A DNA stretch of 64,000 nucleotides from Hyphomonas oceanitis SCH89 (GCF_000685295.1 NZ_ARYL01000014.1:40749-104748), one strand, 5' to 3'; positions 45,577 to 54,478 are shown, numbered from the stretch's first letter. Notes: a model not told the origin generated them from the sequence alone. Numbers and translations: made by a program.

Positions 45577-46623
45577 TTACTCGGCGTCGAGCAGTGGCAG
45601 GCCGAGGGCCGCTTCCACATCGGCCCAGCTCACCATTTTGAAATTCTGGTCCTGTTCCTTCAGCGGGTTGGCATCGTCCTGCACCGCCAGAAGGCCGCGC
45701 GGATAACCAGGCAGGGCGGCCGAGACGATGTCGAGCCCGTCAGTGTGGGTAACACCGTCAACGCCTGCTTCAGTGTTTTCGACCAGCATGAAAGCGCCCA
45801 TCGGCGTGTGCGGTGCCTGGCGTTCGTACACGACATAGCGATTGGCTTCCTGCGCCGATGCAACGATCCAGCCCTTGCCATCCTTGCCGCGCCACATCGA
45901 GACGCCCTCGACATCGGCCACGAGACCATTACCCGCGGCAATCGTGTCGAGTTCGATCGGCTGGGAGTCCGCCTCTTCATAGGCCAGCGTCCAGATGCCG
46001 TGACCTTCCTCGCCGATCACCAGCTGGCCATTGACCTCGTCAAACACGCAGCCTTCCAGCTGGGTCGCCAGCTTCACACTGCGCAGCAGCTTGCCGGTGA
46101 CGCCATCGGCTTCGCCCTCAATCTTCCAGAGTTCAACCGTGCCATCCTTGTAGGTGACGCCGGCAATCGGGTTGGAATTACCGTCGCCTAGGCAGATGCC
46201 GTAAGGCTCGGTCTTGCCCGTCTGGATGTCGTTGATATGGGCGATCTCGCCCGTCGTGCGTTTGATCGAGAAGACCGAAATGCCCTGCGTGTCATTGCTG
46301 GCCACGGCGAGGTCGAAGGGGCCGCCAAGGTCCTGGCGCACGTCGACATTGTTGATCGGGCCGAGTGGCAGGCGCTGGACTTCAGACCCGTCGAGCGCGA
46401 ACACGACCAGACCTTCCTGCTTGTTGGTGCCCAGGATCAGCGATTTCGCCGGATCGGTCGGGCTGACCCAGATGGCTGGATCGTCCGCGCTGTCGCCCGT
46501 CGCACCGACAAGGCCGGTCTCGGCAAGCGGCATGACGGAAGCGGTCGGGAAGGCCGGAACGCTGGCGCAGGCAGCAAGGGCGAGCGCCGATGCGCAGGCA
46601 AGAACGAGGCGGGCAGGGGACAT
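45577..46623 (-). CDS. Beta-propeller phytase lipoprotein
   Basis: 348 residues from MSPARLVLACASALALAAC (ATG 46623, GGAG site; an ATG at 46635 is also in frame). LAAC is the lipobox. The propeller is seen in SADDPAIWVSPTDPAKSLILGTNKQEGLVVF, NNVDVRQDLGGPFDLAVASN and EPYGICLGDG (each quoted in part). Acidic calcium/phytate ligands are retained (DDPAIW, NNVD). It releases phosphate from phytate in the periplasm or at the surface. Confidence 0.9.
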   Translation of the reverse strand: MSPARLVLACASALALAACASVPAFPTASVMPLAETGLVGATGDSADDPAIWVSPTDPAKSLILGTNKQEGLVVFALDGSEVQRLPLGPINNVDVRQDLGGPFDLAVASNDTQGISVFSIKRTTGEIAHINDIQTGKTEPYGICLGDGNSNPIAGVTYKDGTVELWKIEGEADGVTGKLLRSVKLATQLEGCVFDEVNGQLVIGEEGHGIWTLAYEEADSQPIELDTIAAGNGLVADVEGVSMWRGKDGKGWIVASAQEANRYVVYERQAPHTPMGAFMLVENTEAGVDGVTHTDGLDIVSAALPGYPRGLLAVQDDANPLKEQDQNFKMVSWADVEAALGLPLLDAE

Positions 46624-46736
46624 GTCAGGCTCCATCAGGGTCGGGTTTGTGCCCGGCTATAACGGTGATGGCGCTACTCAACCAGCCGCATATTTGCGAC
46701 GATTGCGTGACATCGCGGCCCCTGGATAAGCGGTTC

Positions 46737-47324
46737 TCAGCCGACGGGGAAACGGCCCATCCGCTCTTCCCAATGGCGACGGCAGAGGGAGAGATAAGTC
46801 GTCTTTTCGATTGACACCTGATCGCCCTCTGTCAGCGCCTTGCCGTCCGGCCCGATGCGCACGACCATCGTGGCCTTGCTGCCGCATTCGCAGATCGTGC
46901 GGATTTCGCGCAGATTGTCGGCAATCGCCAGCAAGGCCGCCGAGCCCTCAAACAGTTCGCCCCGGAAGTCCGTGCGCAGCCCATAGGTCAGAACCGGCAC
47001 ATGCAAATAGTCGGTCACACGCGCCAGCTGCCAGACCTGCGCCTTGGTGAGGAACTGCGCCTCGTCGACAAAGATGGCATCCAGCCGCCCTTTGGCCATC
47101 ACGTCCTGAATCAGCGCAAAGAGGTCTACCTTGTCGGAATAGAGCGTCGCTTCGGAACTGATACCGATGCGTGAGGAAATATGCCCGTCCTCGGTGCCGC
47201 CATAGAGTTCGGAGGTCAGCAGCAGCACATCCATGCCCCGCTCACGGTAATTGTGCGCCGCCTGAAGCAGGATGGTCGACTTCCCGGCATTCATCGCCGC
47301 ATAGGAGAAATAGAGCTTGGCCAT
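46737..47324 (-). CDS. tdk: Thymidine kinase (type II)
   Basis: 195 residues. Walker A MNAGKST is at about residues 11-17, VDEAQFL near 85, and YGLRTDFRGELFEGS near 115. The zinc site is CECGSKA and CRRHW (last Cys and His). It phosphorylates thymidine in the salvage pathway. Type II enzymes are tetrameric and lack similarity to dNK kinases. Confidence 0.96.
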   Translation of the reverse strand: MAKLYFSYAAMNAGKSTILLQAAHNYRERGMDVLLLTSELYGGTEDGHISSRIGISSEATLYSDKVDLFALIQDVMAKGRLDAIFVDEAQFLTKAQVWQLARVTDYLHVPVLTYGLRTDFRGELFEGSAALLAIADNLREIRTICECGSKATMVVRIGPDGKALTEGDQVSIEKTTYLSLCRRHWEERMGRFPVG

Positions 47325-47462
47325 GGTCTAGTTTGTCACAATTTTGCCCGTCCAGAGCCGTCTCCCCAGCGAATACTGGGGCCCAGTTTGCCGCATCCGT
47401 GACGCGCCGCACTGGACCCCTGCATGCGCAGGGGAAGCGGGGAAGGTGTCCCGTTGTCGACC

Positions 47463-49292
47463 CTATTCCAGCTTCTTCGCAACGCCTTCACGGCGCGGAT
47501 CAGCGGCGCCTTCAAGGCCATTGTCGCGCACGACGATGACGTGCAGGCCGGAATTCTCGCCTTCGCGCTCATCAACATCATAGCCCATCTGGCGCAGCGC
47601 TTCGGCATCTTCCGGGCCGCCTTCGCGGTCGACTTCGACGCCAACCGTGTCACCGCGCGCGATGATGTTCGGCAGGTCGACGGCTTCCTGCGCCGTCAGG
47701 CCCCATTCCATCACGCCGACGAGCGTCTTGGCGACATAGGCGATGATCGAGTTGCCGCCCGGCGAGCCGGTGACCATGAACAGGTCGCCCTCAGGATTGA
47801 ACACGAGCGTTGGCGACATCGAGCTGCGCGGACGCTTTCCGGCAGCCGGGGCGTTGGCCACAGGCTGGCCGCCAGCTGTTGGTGCGCGGGAGAAGTCGGT
47901 CAGCTGGTTGTTGAGCAGGAAGCCATGCGTCATGCGCGACGAGCCGAAGGCGGCTTCAACAGTCGCCGTCATGGAGACGGCATTGCCGTCAGTGTCGATG
48001 ATGGAGATATGCGTCGTGCCCGGCTTGTGCTCGGTCTTGTCCTGGCCCCACATGCCGATCATCGGGCTGCGGCCAAGGGCAACGCCCGGATCGCCCGGCG
48101 TGGCATGCGCGTCCGGCGCAAAGGCCTCCTTGGCGCGTACTTTCAGATAGTCCGGGTTGATCAGGTCAGCCGTCGGCACGGTGACATGGTCTGCATCGGC
48201 CACATAATAGTCGCGGTCGGCATAGGCGAGGCGCTGGGCGTCGACGAAGATTTTCAGGTAATAGTCTTCCGACACTTTCACGTTCGGGCCGGGCTTCATC
48301 AGGTCATAGAGACCCATGATCTCGTTCTGCGCGATACCGCCGGAAGAGGGCGGCGGGGCGGAACAGATCTTGTAGCCGGTCGGCAGCGTGCCGCAGACGG
48401 CCGGGCGTGTCTTCACGGTGTAATCGGCGAGATCTTTCATGGTCATCACGCTGCCATAGGGCTCGGCACCAGCGGCGGCGACGATGCCTTCAGCAATCTC
48501 GCCGGTGTAGAAGGCGCTGGGGCCTTCAGCGGCGATGCGTTGCAGCGTGGCGGCATAGTCCGGGTTCTTCAGCAGGTAGCCCTCTGGAAGCGGCTTGCCA
48601 TCCGGATAGAAATAGGCGGCCGTCACCGGGTTGTCGTCGAGATTGATAACCGCGCGCAGCCGCTCTGATGACAGCGCCTGCGAAAGCTTTTCACCAACTT
48701 CAAAACCATTCTCGGCAAGGCGGATAGCGGGCGCGAAATCGGCCGCCCAGTCGCCCGTGCCGGCGGCGTCATGCGCGGCCTTGTAGAGCGCGACCTGTCC
48801 CGGAACACCCACCGAATGGCCCGACTGCCAGGCTTCGATGAAATCCATCACCTTGCCGTCCTTGACGAAATAGTCCGCCGTGGCAGCCGCAGGGGCCATT
48901 TCGCGACCATCGAATACGGTGATCTCGTCCTTGGAACGGTCATAATAGACCATGAAAGCGCCGCCACCGAGGCCCGAGCTTTCCGGCTCGACGAGGCCAA
49001 GCACGGCATGGACGGCAATCGCCGCATCGATCGCGTTGCCGCCATTGCGCATCACTTCCAGCCCGGCTTCCACGGCCAGCGGGTTGGCCGCAGCCACCAT
49101 CGCGCCCTTGGTCCAGCTGAGGTCGCCGGTTGGCGGGCTCAGTGATTCGGCTGTTTCCGCCGCGGTCTTGGCCGCGTCCGCAGAGGAAGTGACATTGCTT
49201 TTGGCCTGCGTACAGGCGCTCAGCGCAAGGCTGGCAATGGCAATGAGAGGCAGCCCGAGGAAACGGCTGGGCGATAGCGTGCGACGATACAT
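47463..49292 (-). CDS. ggt: Gamma-glutamyltransferase lipoprotein
   Basis: 609 residues. LALSAC is a lipobox in the first 30 residues. The large subunit begins AMVAAANPLAVEAGLEVMRNGGNAIDA. The small-subunit nucleophile is the Thr of GTTHISIIDTDGNAVSMT near residue 427, and the conserved GSPGG loop is SPGGNSIIAYV. It cleaves and transfers gamma-glutamyl groups of glutathione outside the cytoplasm. It is divergent from the P1 peptidase gene. Confidence 0.95.
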   Translation of the reverse strand: MYRRTLSPSRFLGLPLIAIASLALSACTQAKSNVTSSADAAKTAAETAESLSPPTGDLSWTKGAMVAAANPLAVEAGLEVMRNGGNAIDAAIAVHAVLGLVEPESSGLGGGAFMVYYDRSKDEITVFDGREMAPAAATADYFVKDGKVMDFIEAWQSGHSVGVPGQVALYKAAHDAAGTGDWAADFAPAIRLAENGFEVGEKLSQALSSERLRAVINLDDNPVTAAYFYPDGKPLPEGYLLKNPDYAATLQRIAAEGPSAFYTGEIAEGIVAAAGAEPYGSVMTMKDLADYTVKTRPAVCGTLPTGYKICSAPPPSSGGIAQNEIMGLYDLMKPGPNVKVSEDYYLKIFVDAQRLAYADRDYYVADADHVTVPTADLINPDYLKVRAKEAFAPDAHATPGDPGVALGRSPMIGMWGQDKTEHKPGTTHISIIDTDGNAVSMTATVEAAFGSSRMTHGFLLNNQLTDFSRAPTAGGQPVANAPAAGKRPRSSMSPTLVFNPEGDLFMVTGSPGGNSIIAYVAKTLVGVMEWGLTAQEAVDLPNIIARGDTVGVEVDREGGPEDAEALRQMGYDVDEREGENSGLHVIVVRDNGLEGAADPRREGVAKKLE

Positions 49293-49370
49293 GAAAAACC
49301 CTTTGCTTGGCGCAGTGTTCGGCTGACCTTAAGAGACTGGCACAGGAATGAAAAGGCAAAGGCAGATATC

Positions 49371-50351
49371 ATGGCAAAGCCCGGAAAGAATAACCTGATC
49401 ACGGATGTGGCAGGTATCAGCGTCGGGCAGGCGGAAGATGCCCGCGTGCGCACGGGCACGACCGTGATCCTGGCCGAGAAGCCCGCTGTTGCTGCCGTAT
49501 GTGTTGCAGGGGGTGGCCCCGGCACGCGCGAGACGGACCTGCTGGCCGGTGGCACGCTGGTTGATGCGGTCGATGCCATCTGCCTGTCGGGCGGCAGTGC
49601 GTTCGGCCTCGCCGCTGCAGACGGCGTTGCGGCCGGCCTCAAGAAGGCGGGGCGGGGCTTCGGCCTGATCGACCTGCCGACCGTGCCCAAATCGCCCATC
49701 GTGCCGGCGGCCATCCTCTATGATCTCGCCAATGGCGGCGACAAGGACTGGGGCGATATCTCGCCCTATGCTGCACTCGGTCGCACGGCCTATGACGCCG
49801 CCGCAGACACGTTCCGGCTTGGCAGGGCAGGTGCAGGCTATGGCGCGGCAGCGGGCGCGCATCTGGGCGGCACGGGCTCAGCCAGCATCGTGACGCGGGA
49901 CAAGATCACAGTCGGCGCCCTTGCGGCGGTCAATTGCTATGGCTCAGTCTACATGCCCGGCACGGACGCCTTCTGGGCGTGGCCTTACGAGATTGATGGT
50001 GAGTTTGGCGGCGTTCGCCCGCCATCCGACTTTTCCATGAATGCCGAAGACTGGGGCGCGGCCAAGCTGAACCCCAGCCTCGGCCAGAACACGACCATTG
50101 CCTGCATCGCCACCGACGCCATCCTGACGCCCGATCAGGCCAAGCGCGTCGCGCAGATGGCCCTGTCCGGTTTCTCGCGCGCCATCCGGCCTGTCTTTGC
50201 GCCCTTTGATGGTGACGCGGTGTTCGTGCTGGCCACCGGCAAGCGTGCGCTGCCGGACCCGGCGCCCGCTACGGTTGCACGCATCGGCGAACTCGCCGCG
50301 AGCACGCTGGCGCGGGCCATCGCAAGAGGGGTATACATGTCCGGGAGGTAA
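49371..50351 (+). CDS. P1 family peptidase (DmpA/BapA-like)
   Basis: 326 residues. N-terminal NNLITDVAGISVGQAEDARVRTGTTVIL, GGGPGTRETDLL and LSGGSAFGLAAADGV are diagnostic. The nucleophile is in GQNTTIACIATDA (Thr about 241, generated by autocleavage). No signal peptide. Family members are aminopeptidases acting on D-amino-acid or beta-peptide substrates. It is followed closely by the first trypsin gene. Confidence 0.92.
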   Translation: MAKPGKNNLITDVAGISVGQAEDARVRTGTTVILAEKPAVAAVCVAGGGPGTRETDLLAGGTLVDAVDAICLSGGSAFGLAAADGVAAGLKKAGRGFGLIDLPTVPKSPIVPAAILYDLANGGDKDWGDISPYAALGRTAYDAAADTFRLGRAGAGYGAAAGAHLGGTGSASIVTRDKITVGALAAVNCYGSVYMPGTDAFWAWPYEIDGEFGGVRPPSDFSMNAEDWGAAKLNPSLGQNTTIACIATDAILTPDQAKRVAQMALSGFSRAIRPVFAPFDGDAVFVLATGKRALPDPAPATVARIGELAASTLARAIARGVYMSGR

Positions 50352-50361
50352 GGGGACGGAC

Positions 50362-51309
50362 ATGAAAAACATCACAAGATTGAGCCTTGCGCTCGGCGCG
50401 CTCACGCTCGCCACGGCCTGTGTCGTGGAAGGAAGGGACGCCGATCCAGCTGACTGGCCGGGCATGGCCTCCATGCAGTCGGTCAGCGGCAAGGAAATCT
50501 ATCACGAGTGCGGCGCCACGATGATTTCCGACAGCTGGGCCATCACGGCAGCCCACTGCGTCGAGACCGCGCGCATCGAGAATGGCCGCCGCGCCATTCA
50601 ATACGTGCCGGATGCGTCGGGAGACCTCGTCCGCTTCGGCCCGCTGATCCTGACCATCGGGGCAGGGGACCTGCGCAAGGTCGCAAGGGGCAGCGTGTTC
50701 CCGATCCGCGACGTCGTCGTCCATCCGGGCTACAAGCGCGGCCATGCCGAAGGGGGCAGTGACCTTGCTCTCGTGCGCATTGATGGCGTCTGGAAAGGCG
50801 CCGTCGGCAGGCTCGACGGGCTGACCGGCAGCGTCAGCGATTTCGACCCGCCCTATTCGGAGCTGATGGTCGCCGGCTATGGCAAGACGGGCGAACAGGC
50901 CACCGGCCAGGAAGCCGTCAGCCGCACCGGGCGCCATCTCAGCGCGCCCATGATGGTGCTCCAGGAGGCCTACCTCCCCAAGATTACGCCGGAGGAATGC
51001 AAGACGGACCTGGAAGGCCTGATCCAGCAATATGGCCTGCAGGACGATTATGCCGGTGTCAGCGTCTCGCCGGAGACCCAGATGTGCGCCGGCGCCAGCT
51101 ATTCCGACAGCTGCCAGGGCGATAGCGGCGGCCCGCTGGTCCAGCGCGGCAATGGCGGCAACGGGCCGGTCCAGGTCGGTGTGGTCAGCTGGGGCCTCGG
51201 TTGCGGCCGCGAGGGCAGCCCGGGCGTCTATATGCGCGTCTCGGGCTATGCCGACTGGATCGCCAACACGACCGGGATCGCCCGTTCGGCAACTCCGGCG
51301 GCACTCTGA
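50362..51309 (+). CDS. Trypsin-like serine protease, lipoprotein form
   Basis: 315 residues from MKNITRLSLALGALTLATAC (ATG 50362, 10 bases after the P1 peptidase stop). LATAC is a lipobox. The catalytic triad is present: His in TAAHC near residue 62, Asp in SDLALVRI near 135 and Ser in GDSGGPL near 254. Chymotrypsin-type Cys pairs and WGLGCGREGSPGVYMRVSGY are seen. It is a paralogue of the next gene. Confidence 0.95.
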   Translation: MKNITRLSLALGALTLATACVVEGRDADPADWPGMASMQSVSGKEIYHECGATMISDSWAITAAHCVETARIENGRRAIQYVPDASGDLVRFGPLILTIGAGDLRKVARGSVFPIRDVVVHPGYKRGHAEGGSDLALVRIDGVWKGAVGRLDGLTGSVSDFDPPYSELMVAGYGKTGEQATGQEAVSRTGRHLSAPMMVLQEAYLPKITPEECKTDLEGLIQQYGLQDDYAGVSVSPETQMCAGASYSDSCQGDSGGPLVQRGNGGNGPVQVGVVSWGLGCGREGSPGVYMRVSGYADWIANTTGIARSATPAAL

Positions 51310-51382
51310 CGGGCCTTGTCCGCCCCTTGTTGTGCCCTGCCAGTCGGCGTAAAATGGTTGCCTCTAGCGAGGTCAAAGCATC

Positions 51383-52351
51383 ATGCAGAGGTTGGCATAT
51401 CGCGGGTTAGTCAGGCGCGTTGCGTTGCTGACGAACGCTTGCGCCATTATCGCCACAGCTGCATCTGCGCAGATCATTGCAGGACGCGATGCCAGCGCCG
51501 ATGACTGGCCGGGTATGGCCTCGCTGCAGACCGTTCTGGGCCATTCCCTGTTCCATGAGTGTGGCGCCACGATGATTTCGCCCGAATGGGCCCTTACCGC
51601 CGCCCATTGCGTTGAAGACGCGCGCATCGAGACAGGCGGGCGGGCCTATCAGTATGCGCGCGCCGACGATGGAAGCCTCGTCAGGTTTGGCGTTTTGAGT
51701 GTTGCCATCGGAGCGGCCGATTTGCGACGGCGAGGGGCCGGGACCGTATTTCCGTTGAGCGCCGTCATTGTTCACCCCGCCTACAAGCCCGAAAAGCCTG
51801 AAGCCGGCAATGATATCGCCCTGCTGCGCCTCGAAAGTCCCTGGGAAGGTCCCGTCGCCCTTGTGGACGGCCTGACGGTGGTGCCACGAGAGGATAATCT
51901 CGACGGCCCGCCTCTCGTGGTTGCCGGATATGGCCGCACGGAGGAAGACGGGCCCGGCGAGGAGGCCTTCAGCCAGACTGGCCGCCAGCTCAGCGCCCCC
52001 AAGATGCGCCTGCAGGAAGGCTACGTGCCCTTTGTCGAGACAGAGGCCTGCCGGCAACAGATCGACAGCCTCGTCGCGCGCTATGGCCTGTCTGACATAT
52101 ATACGGATGTCGCCATCAGTCCGGACAGCCAGATCTGCGCCGGCGCGGGCACGACGGATTCCTGTCAGGGCGATAGTGGCGGCCCGCTTGTCTATCGCGA
52201 CTATGCAGACCCCCCGGTCCAGGTCGGCATTGTCAGCTGGGGCCTCGGCTGCGGACGGCCGGAAAGCCCCGGAATCTACACCCGTGTGGCGGCTTATGCA
52301 GACTGGATTTCCGGCGTTACGGGACTGCAGATCGCTGCGCCGCAGCCCTGA
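51383..52351 (+). CDS. Trypsin-like serine protease, secreted form
   Basis: 322 residues. An N-terminal signal sequence ends near ATAASAQ. The mature start IIAGRDASADDWPG resembles a zymogen-activation N-terminus. Triad residues: TAAHC, NDIALLRL and GDSGGPL. Identity with the preceding protease is high across the catalytic parts and the specific insert ETEACRQQIDSLVARYGLSD, so this is a tandem duplication whose copies diverged in the export signal. Confidence 0.95.
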   Translation: MQRLAYRGLVRRVALLTNACAIIATAASAQIIAGRDASADDWPGMASLQTVLGHSLFHECGATMISPEWALTAAHCVEDARIETGGRAYQYARADDGSLVRFGVLSVAIGAADLRRRGAGTVFPLSAVIVHPAYKPEKPEAGNDIALLRLESPWEGPVALVDGLTVVPREDNLDGPPLVVAGYGRTEEDGPGEEAFSQTGRQLSAPKMRLQEGYVPFVETEACRQQIDSLVARYGLSDIYTDVAISPDSQICAGAGTTDSCQGDSGGPLVYRDYADPPVQVGIVSWGLGCGRPESPGIYTRVAAYADWISGVTGLQIAAPQP

Positions 52352-52433
52352 GTGCAGTTTTCCGTGAAAACCCGTGTCAGGCAGGCTTGCAAGCTGCGAA
52401 ACCTGCCTGTATGTGTCCGCCTTCCTTATGGGG

Positions 52434-52510
52434 GCACCCGTAGCTCAGCTGGATAGAGCACCAGACTACGAATCTGGGGGTCGGGCGTTCGAATCGCTCC
52501 GGGTGCACCA
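52434..52510 (+). tRNA. tRNA-Arg (anticodon ACG), genomic-island attachment gene
   Basis: The acceptor arms GCACCCG (52434-52440) and CGGGTGC (52500-52506) pair, with the CCA encoded at 52508-52510. The D arm GCTC-AGCTGGATA-GAGC and the T loop GTTCGAATC are intact. The anticodon loop CTACGAA gives ACG. The first genes downstream are mobile-element genes, so its 3' end is probably the attachment site (attL) of the island. Confidence 0.97.
52490..52510. other. Putative attachment site at the tRNA-Arg 3' end
   Basis: The 3' part of the tRNA gene is where an integrase would recombine. An AlpA-like gene begins about 70 bases away and gene content changes sharply here. No second copy was noticed before base 64000, so the other end probably lies outside the window. 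Confidence 0.5.
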
Positions 52511-52580
52511 AAGGAAACAAGGCTCTAGCGACAATTCTACTTTTTTGAATTTCGACGTGCCCACACATTGCCCACACAAA

Positions 52581-52832
52581 TTAGTGTTCGCGCAGGCCTG
52601 ATCTGGCTTCGGCGGTGTTCGTGAACGTGTTGCCTTCAATGAATGACACCAGCGTTGCGCGGCGATATCTGATCGCTCTGCCGACTTTCACGAAATGTGG
52701 TCCAAGTCCTCGTCCTCCCATCCGCCATTTAGCGAGTGTCTGAGGCTTCACGTTGAGCAGGGCGGCGGCCTCTTCCGGAGTGAAGAGCTGGTCAGGGTCG
52801 ACAGGACCAGGATTGTAGTCGCGGGGGCTCAC
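52581..52832 (-). CDS. AlpA/excisionase-like helix-turn-helix protein
   Basis: 83 residues from a GTG at 52832. The helix-turn-helix is LFTPEEAAALLNVKPQTLAKWRMGGRGLGPHFVKVGRAIRYRR (quoted in part), the typical HTH_17 layout used by excisionases and prophage/plasmid activators. The GTGA start overlaps the stop of the CopG-like gene, so the two are coupled. It likely controls excision or transfer. Confidence 0.85.
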   Translation of the reverse strand: MSPRDYNPGPVDPDQLFTPEEAAALLNVKPQTLAKWRMGGRGLGPHFVKVGRAIRYRRATLVSFIEGNTFTNTAEARSGLREH

Positions 52833-53272
52833 TGCCGCGTATCCTGCATCGACACAAAATCATCCTCACTGAACACCGCATCCGCCAGCGCCTCGCCGAG
52901 GAGTCTGCGCCCGGACCCCAGCCGATCTTGCACAGCCTTGCGGAACTGCGCATGTCGCTTCTTGGTGGCTGCGATAGCCGCATGGATCTGTTCATCGGTC
53001 ATAGGCGGAGAGAACAGAAGCTCATACCAGGCGACGAGATCGGTCATTTCCATATGCGCCTGCTGGTCACGCTCGATGCGCGCAAGCGCACGCAAGATGT
53101 CGTCCTGGCGCCGGATCATGCCGGACTCGCGGGCATGATCGAGCGCGAGAGAGAAATACGCCTTCAGTGCCATTTCAATGACGGCCGACTGGGACTGGCC
53201 GGGTTTGGAGCCTGCGGCGACCACCTTGGAGTGAAGCTCTCCTCCGACATAGGCGATAAGGCGGTGTTTCAT
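52829..53272 (-). CDS. CopG-like mobile element protein
   Basis: 147 residues. The opening HRLIAYVGGELHSKVVAAGSKPGQSQSAVIEMALKAYFS (quoted in part) fits a short ribbon-helix-helix, followed by helical RRQDDILRALARIERDQQAHMEMTDLVAWYELLFSPP. In related conjugative elements a CopG-like gene stands between the coupling protein and trbB. Here it is followed directly by the AlpA-like gene and preceded by non-transfer genes. DNA binding is inferred. Confidence 0.7.
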   Translation of the reverse strand: MKHRLIAYVGGELHSKVVAAGSKPGQSQSAVIEMALKAYFSLALDHARESGMIRRQDDILRALARIERDQQAHMEMTDLVAWYELLFSPPMTDEQIHAAIAATKKRHAQFRKAVQDRLGSGRRLLGEALADAVFSEDDFVSMQDTRQ

Positions 53273-53523
53273 GATCCGCCTCGCATTCTGTGAGGAAAAA
53301 ACGCTACCAACATGCCCTCAGTGTGCGGAAAGGTAACTTCATCCGTCAAGTGAGAAAATTGGGGAGAATCAGGTAGGAATCTGTAGTGTTTGCGGGTGCT
53401 TGCATCGATGTGCTCGCCGTTCGCGCTGCTTGCTCAAATTCACATCGCCTGACAGGCGAAAGCTGATCAATCAGATCGAAATCGACCGTCGCAACAGTCT
53501 CGTACGGGAGCGTTTGTGTTCCC

Positions 53524-53600
53524 GCGCGTGGTCGGTCCTGTCAAGGCCGCACGCCGCGAAGCGGTGGCCAGCGGCCAGCCTTGACAGGATCGACCGCGCG
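53524..53600. repeat. Long inverted repeat with internal hairpin
   Basis: GGTCGGTCCTGTCAAGGC (53530-53547) pairs with GCCTTGACAGGATCGACC (53578-53595) with one mismatch, and the pairing continues into CGCGCG arms with a bulged T. Inside it, GCCGC-GAA-GCGG forms a second hairpin. It ends just upstream of an AAGGAGG ribosome site at 53602. It could be a protein-binding site, transcript structure or transfer-origin-related element. Confidence 0.65.
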
Positions 53601-53614
53601 CAAGGAGGTTGGCT

Positions 53615-53650
53615 ATGGCTGAAATGGCATGGTCCGCCATTCAGCCATGA
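53615..53650 (+). pseudogene. Very short orphan ORF forming a second inverted repeat
   Basis: An ATG 6 bases behind a strong AAGGAGG opens an 11-codon frame ending at a TGA (53648-53650). Its DNA is a near-perfect palindrome: ATGGCTGAAATGGC at 53615-53628 and GCCATTCAGCCAT at 53636-53648. It is most likely a truncated gene start or leader peptide. Nothing longer follows in this frame. Confidence 0.35.
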
Positions 53651-53774
53651 AGGCACGAAGGGTGAAAGCGTCCGGACGTGGAGCCGCTGAGAGTGCACCC
53701 CGTGTGATCATCGCGACAGAGCGAGGCGTCGCGATGACGCCGGAGCTTCTCAGCCTCCAGGGCACATCGAAAAT

Positions 53775-54088
53775 TTGGGCGATTTCCGGGGTATCGCTGG
53801 CGCGAGAGTAGAAGAAATCATATCGCGGGTGCCGGATAATTGGACTTTGGCTTCCCAACGGAAGAGCTTGAGAATCCGTTTCCTTGATGACACCGCGTTG
53901 AGAGGTTACGCCTCCATGGGCCAAGTGCAGGGGCGCCTGCGGGATCAAATTCGGCTGCCGGTTGGACGGCAAGAATTCATGTGCCGGGGACGAAAAACAC
54001 CTACTATGATAACCTTGGCAACATCGTCGGACCCAAAGCGAATGAGGGTCACATTCCGATCTATGGGAATCCCAATACAGGCTATTGA
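53775..54088 (+). pseudogene. Frameshifted C-terminal fragment of a polymorphic-toxin-like gene
   Basis: Translation starts well in one frame (RVEEIISRVPDNWTL, then IRFLDDT) and then continues in another from about 53891: ERLRLHGPSAGAPAGSN, GWTARIHVPGTKNTYYDNLG, GHIPIYGNPNTGY and a TGA at 54086-54088. The second piece, with its Gly/Asn/Tyr-rich strand ending in NPNTGY, resembles C-terminal toxin modules of polymorphic toxins. No N-terminal delivery region is present. A small gene beginning 3 bases later is the expected immunity partner. Confidence 0.6.
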
Positions 54089-54091
54089 GAC

Positions 54092-54478
54092 ATGAACGCC
54101 GAAAATATTATGTGGAGACTTGCTCAGCTTTCGTCGTTGCCGTTCCAGGAGCGATACGTGATCGGCGGAAGGGCTGATGAGTATGTTATCGACACCGAGC
54201 TGCTCGAAAATATCGACTGGTTGAAGTACCTAGTTCGGCGTCCTGGAGAGCGAGCACAGCTTACCAATGTGCAGCTCGCTACGCTCGAAGACCTGTTCGA
54301 CTACATTGACGCACATTCTGCTGAAGCATTATCCGGCAAGTCACGACAGGATGCCGCTGCTCTAATCCGTGGTAGCGAGGTCTGGAACGAAATGCGTGCC
54401 AAGGCCGCATCTGCACTGGAAGCCTTCGGGGTCTCGGCTGATCTGACCGTCGATGAAATCGATCGAATGAGTGAATAG
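54092..54478 (+). CDS. Putative immunity protein for the toxin remnant
   Basis: 128 residues, acidic and mostly helical (TNVQLATLEDLFDYIDAHSAEAL, KAASALEAFGVSADLTVDEIDRM). It is intact, lies 3 bases after the toxin fragment's stop and in the same direction, as immunity genes do. No enzyme motif is seen. The role is inferred from position. An orphan immunity protein could still protect against a toxin from neighbours. Confidence 0.6.
   Translation: MNAENIMWRLAQLSSLPFQERYVIGGRADEYVIDTELLENIDWLKYLVRRPGERAQLTNVQLATLEDLFDYIDAHSAEALSGKSRQDAAALIRGSEVWNEMRAKAASALEAFGVSADLTVDEIDRMSE

Noticed and set aside
47325..47462. Short GC-rich repeats between ggt and tdk as a terminator
   Set aside because: There are small complementary stretches (CCCAG/CTGGG, CCCCTGC/GCAGGGG), but no T tract follows in either direction.
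52377..52577. Reverse-strand frame of 66 residues ending near FVVWCSIQLSYG
   Set aside because: It is the antisense translation of the tRNA-Arg gene, a widespread annotation artefact; no ribosome site.
53629..53811. 60-residue forward frame before the toxin remnant
   Set aside because: No sensible start and it breaks in the middle; likely random opening within the decayed region.
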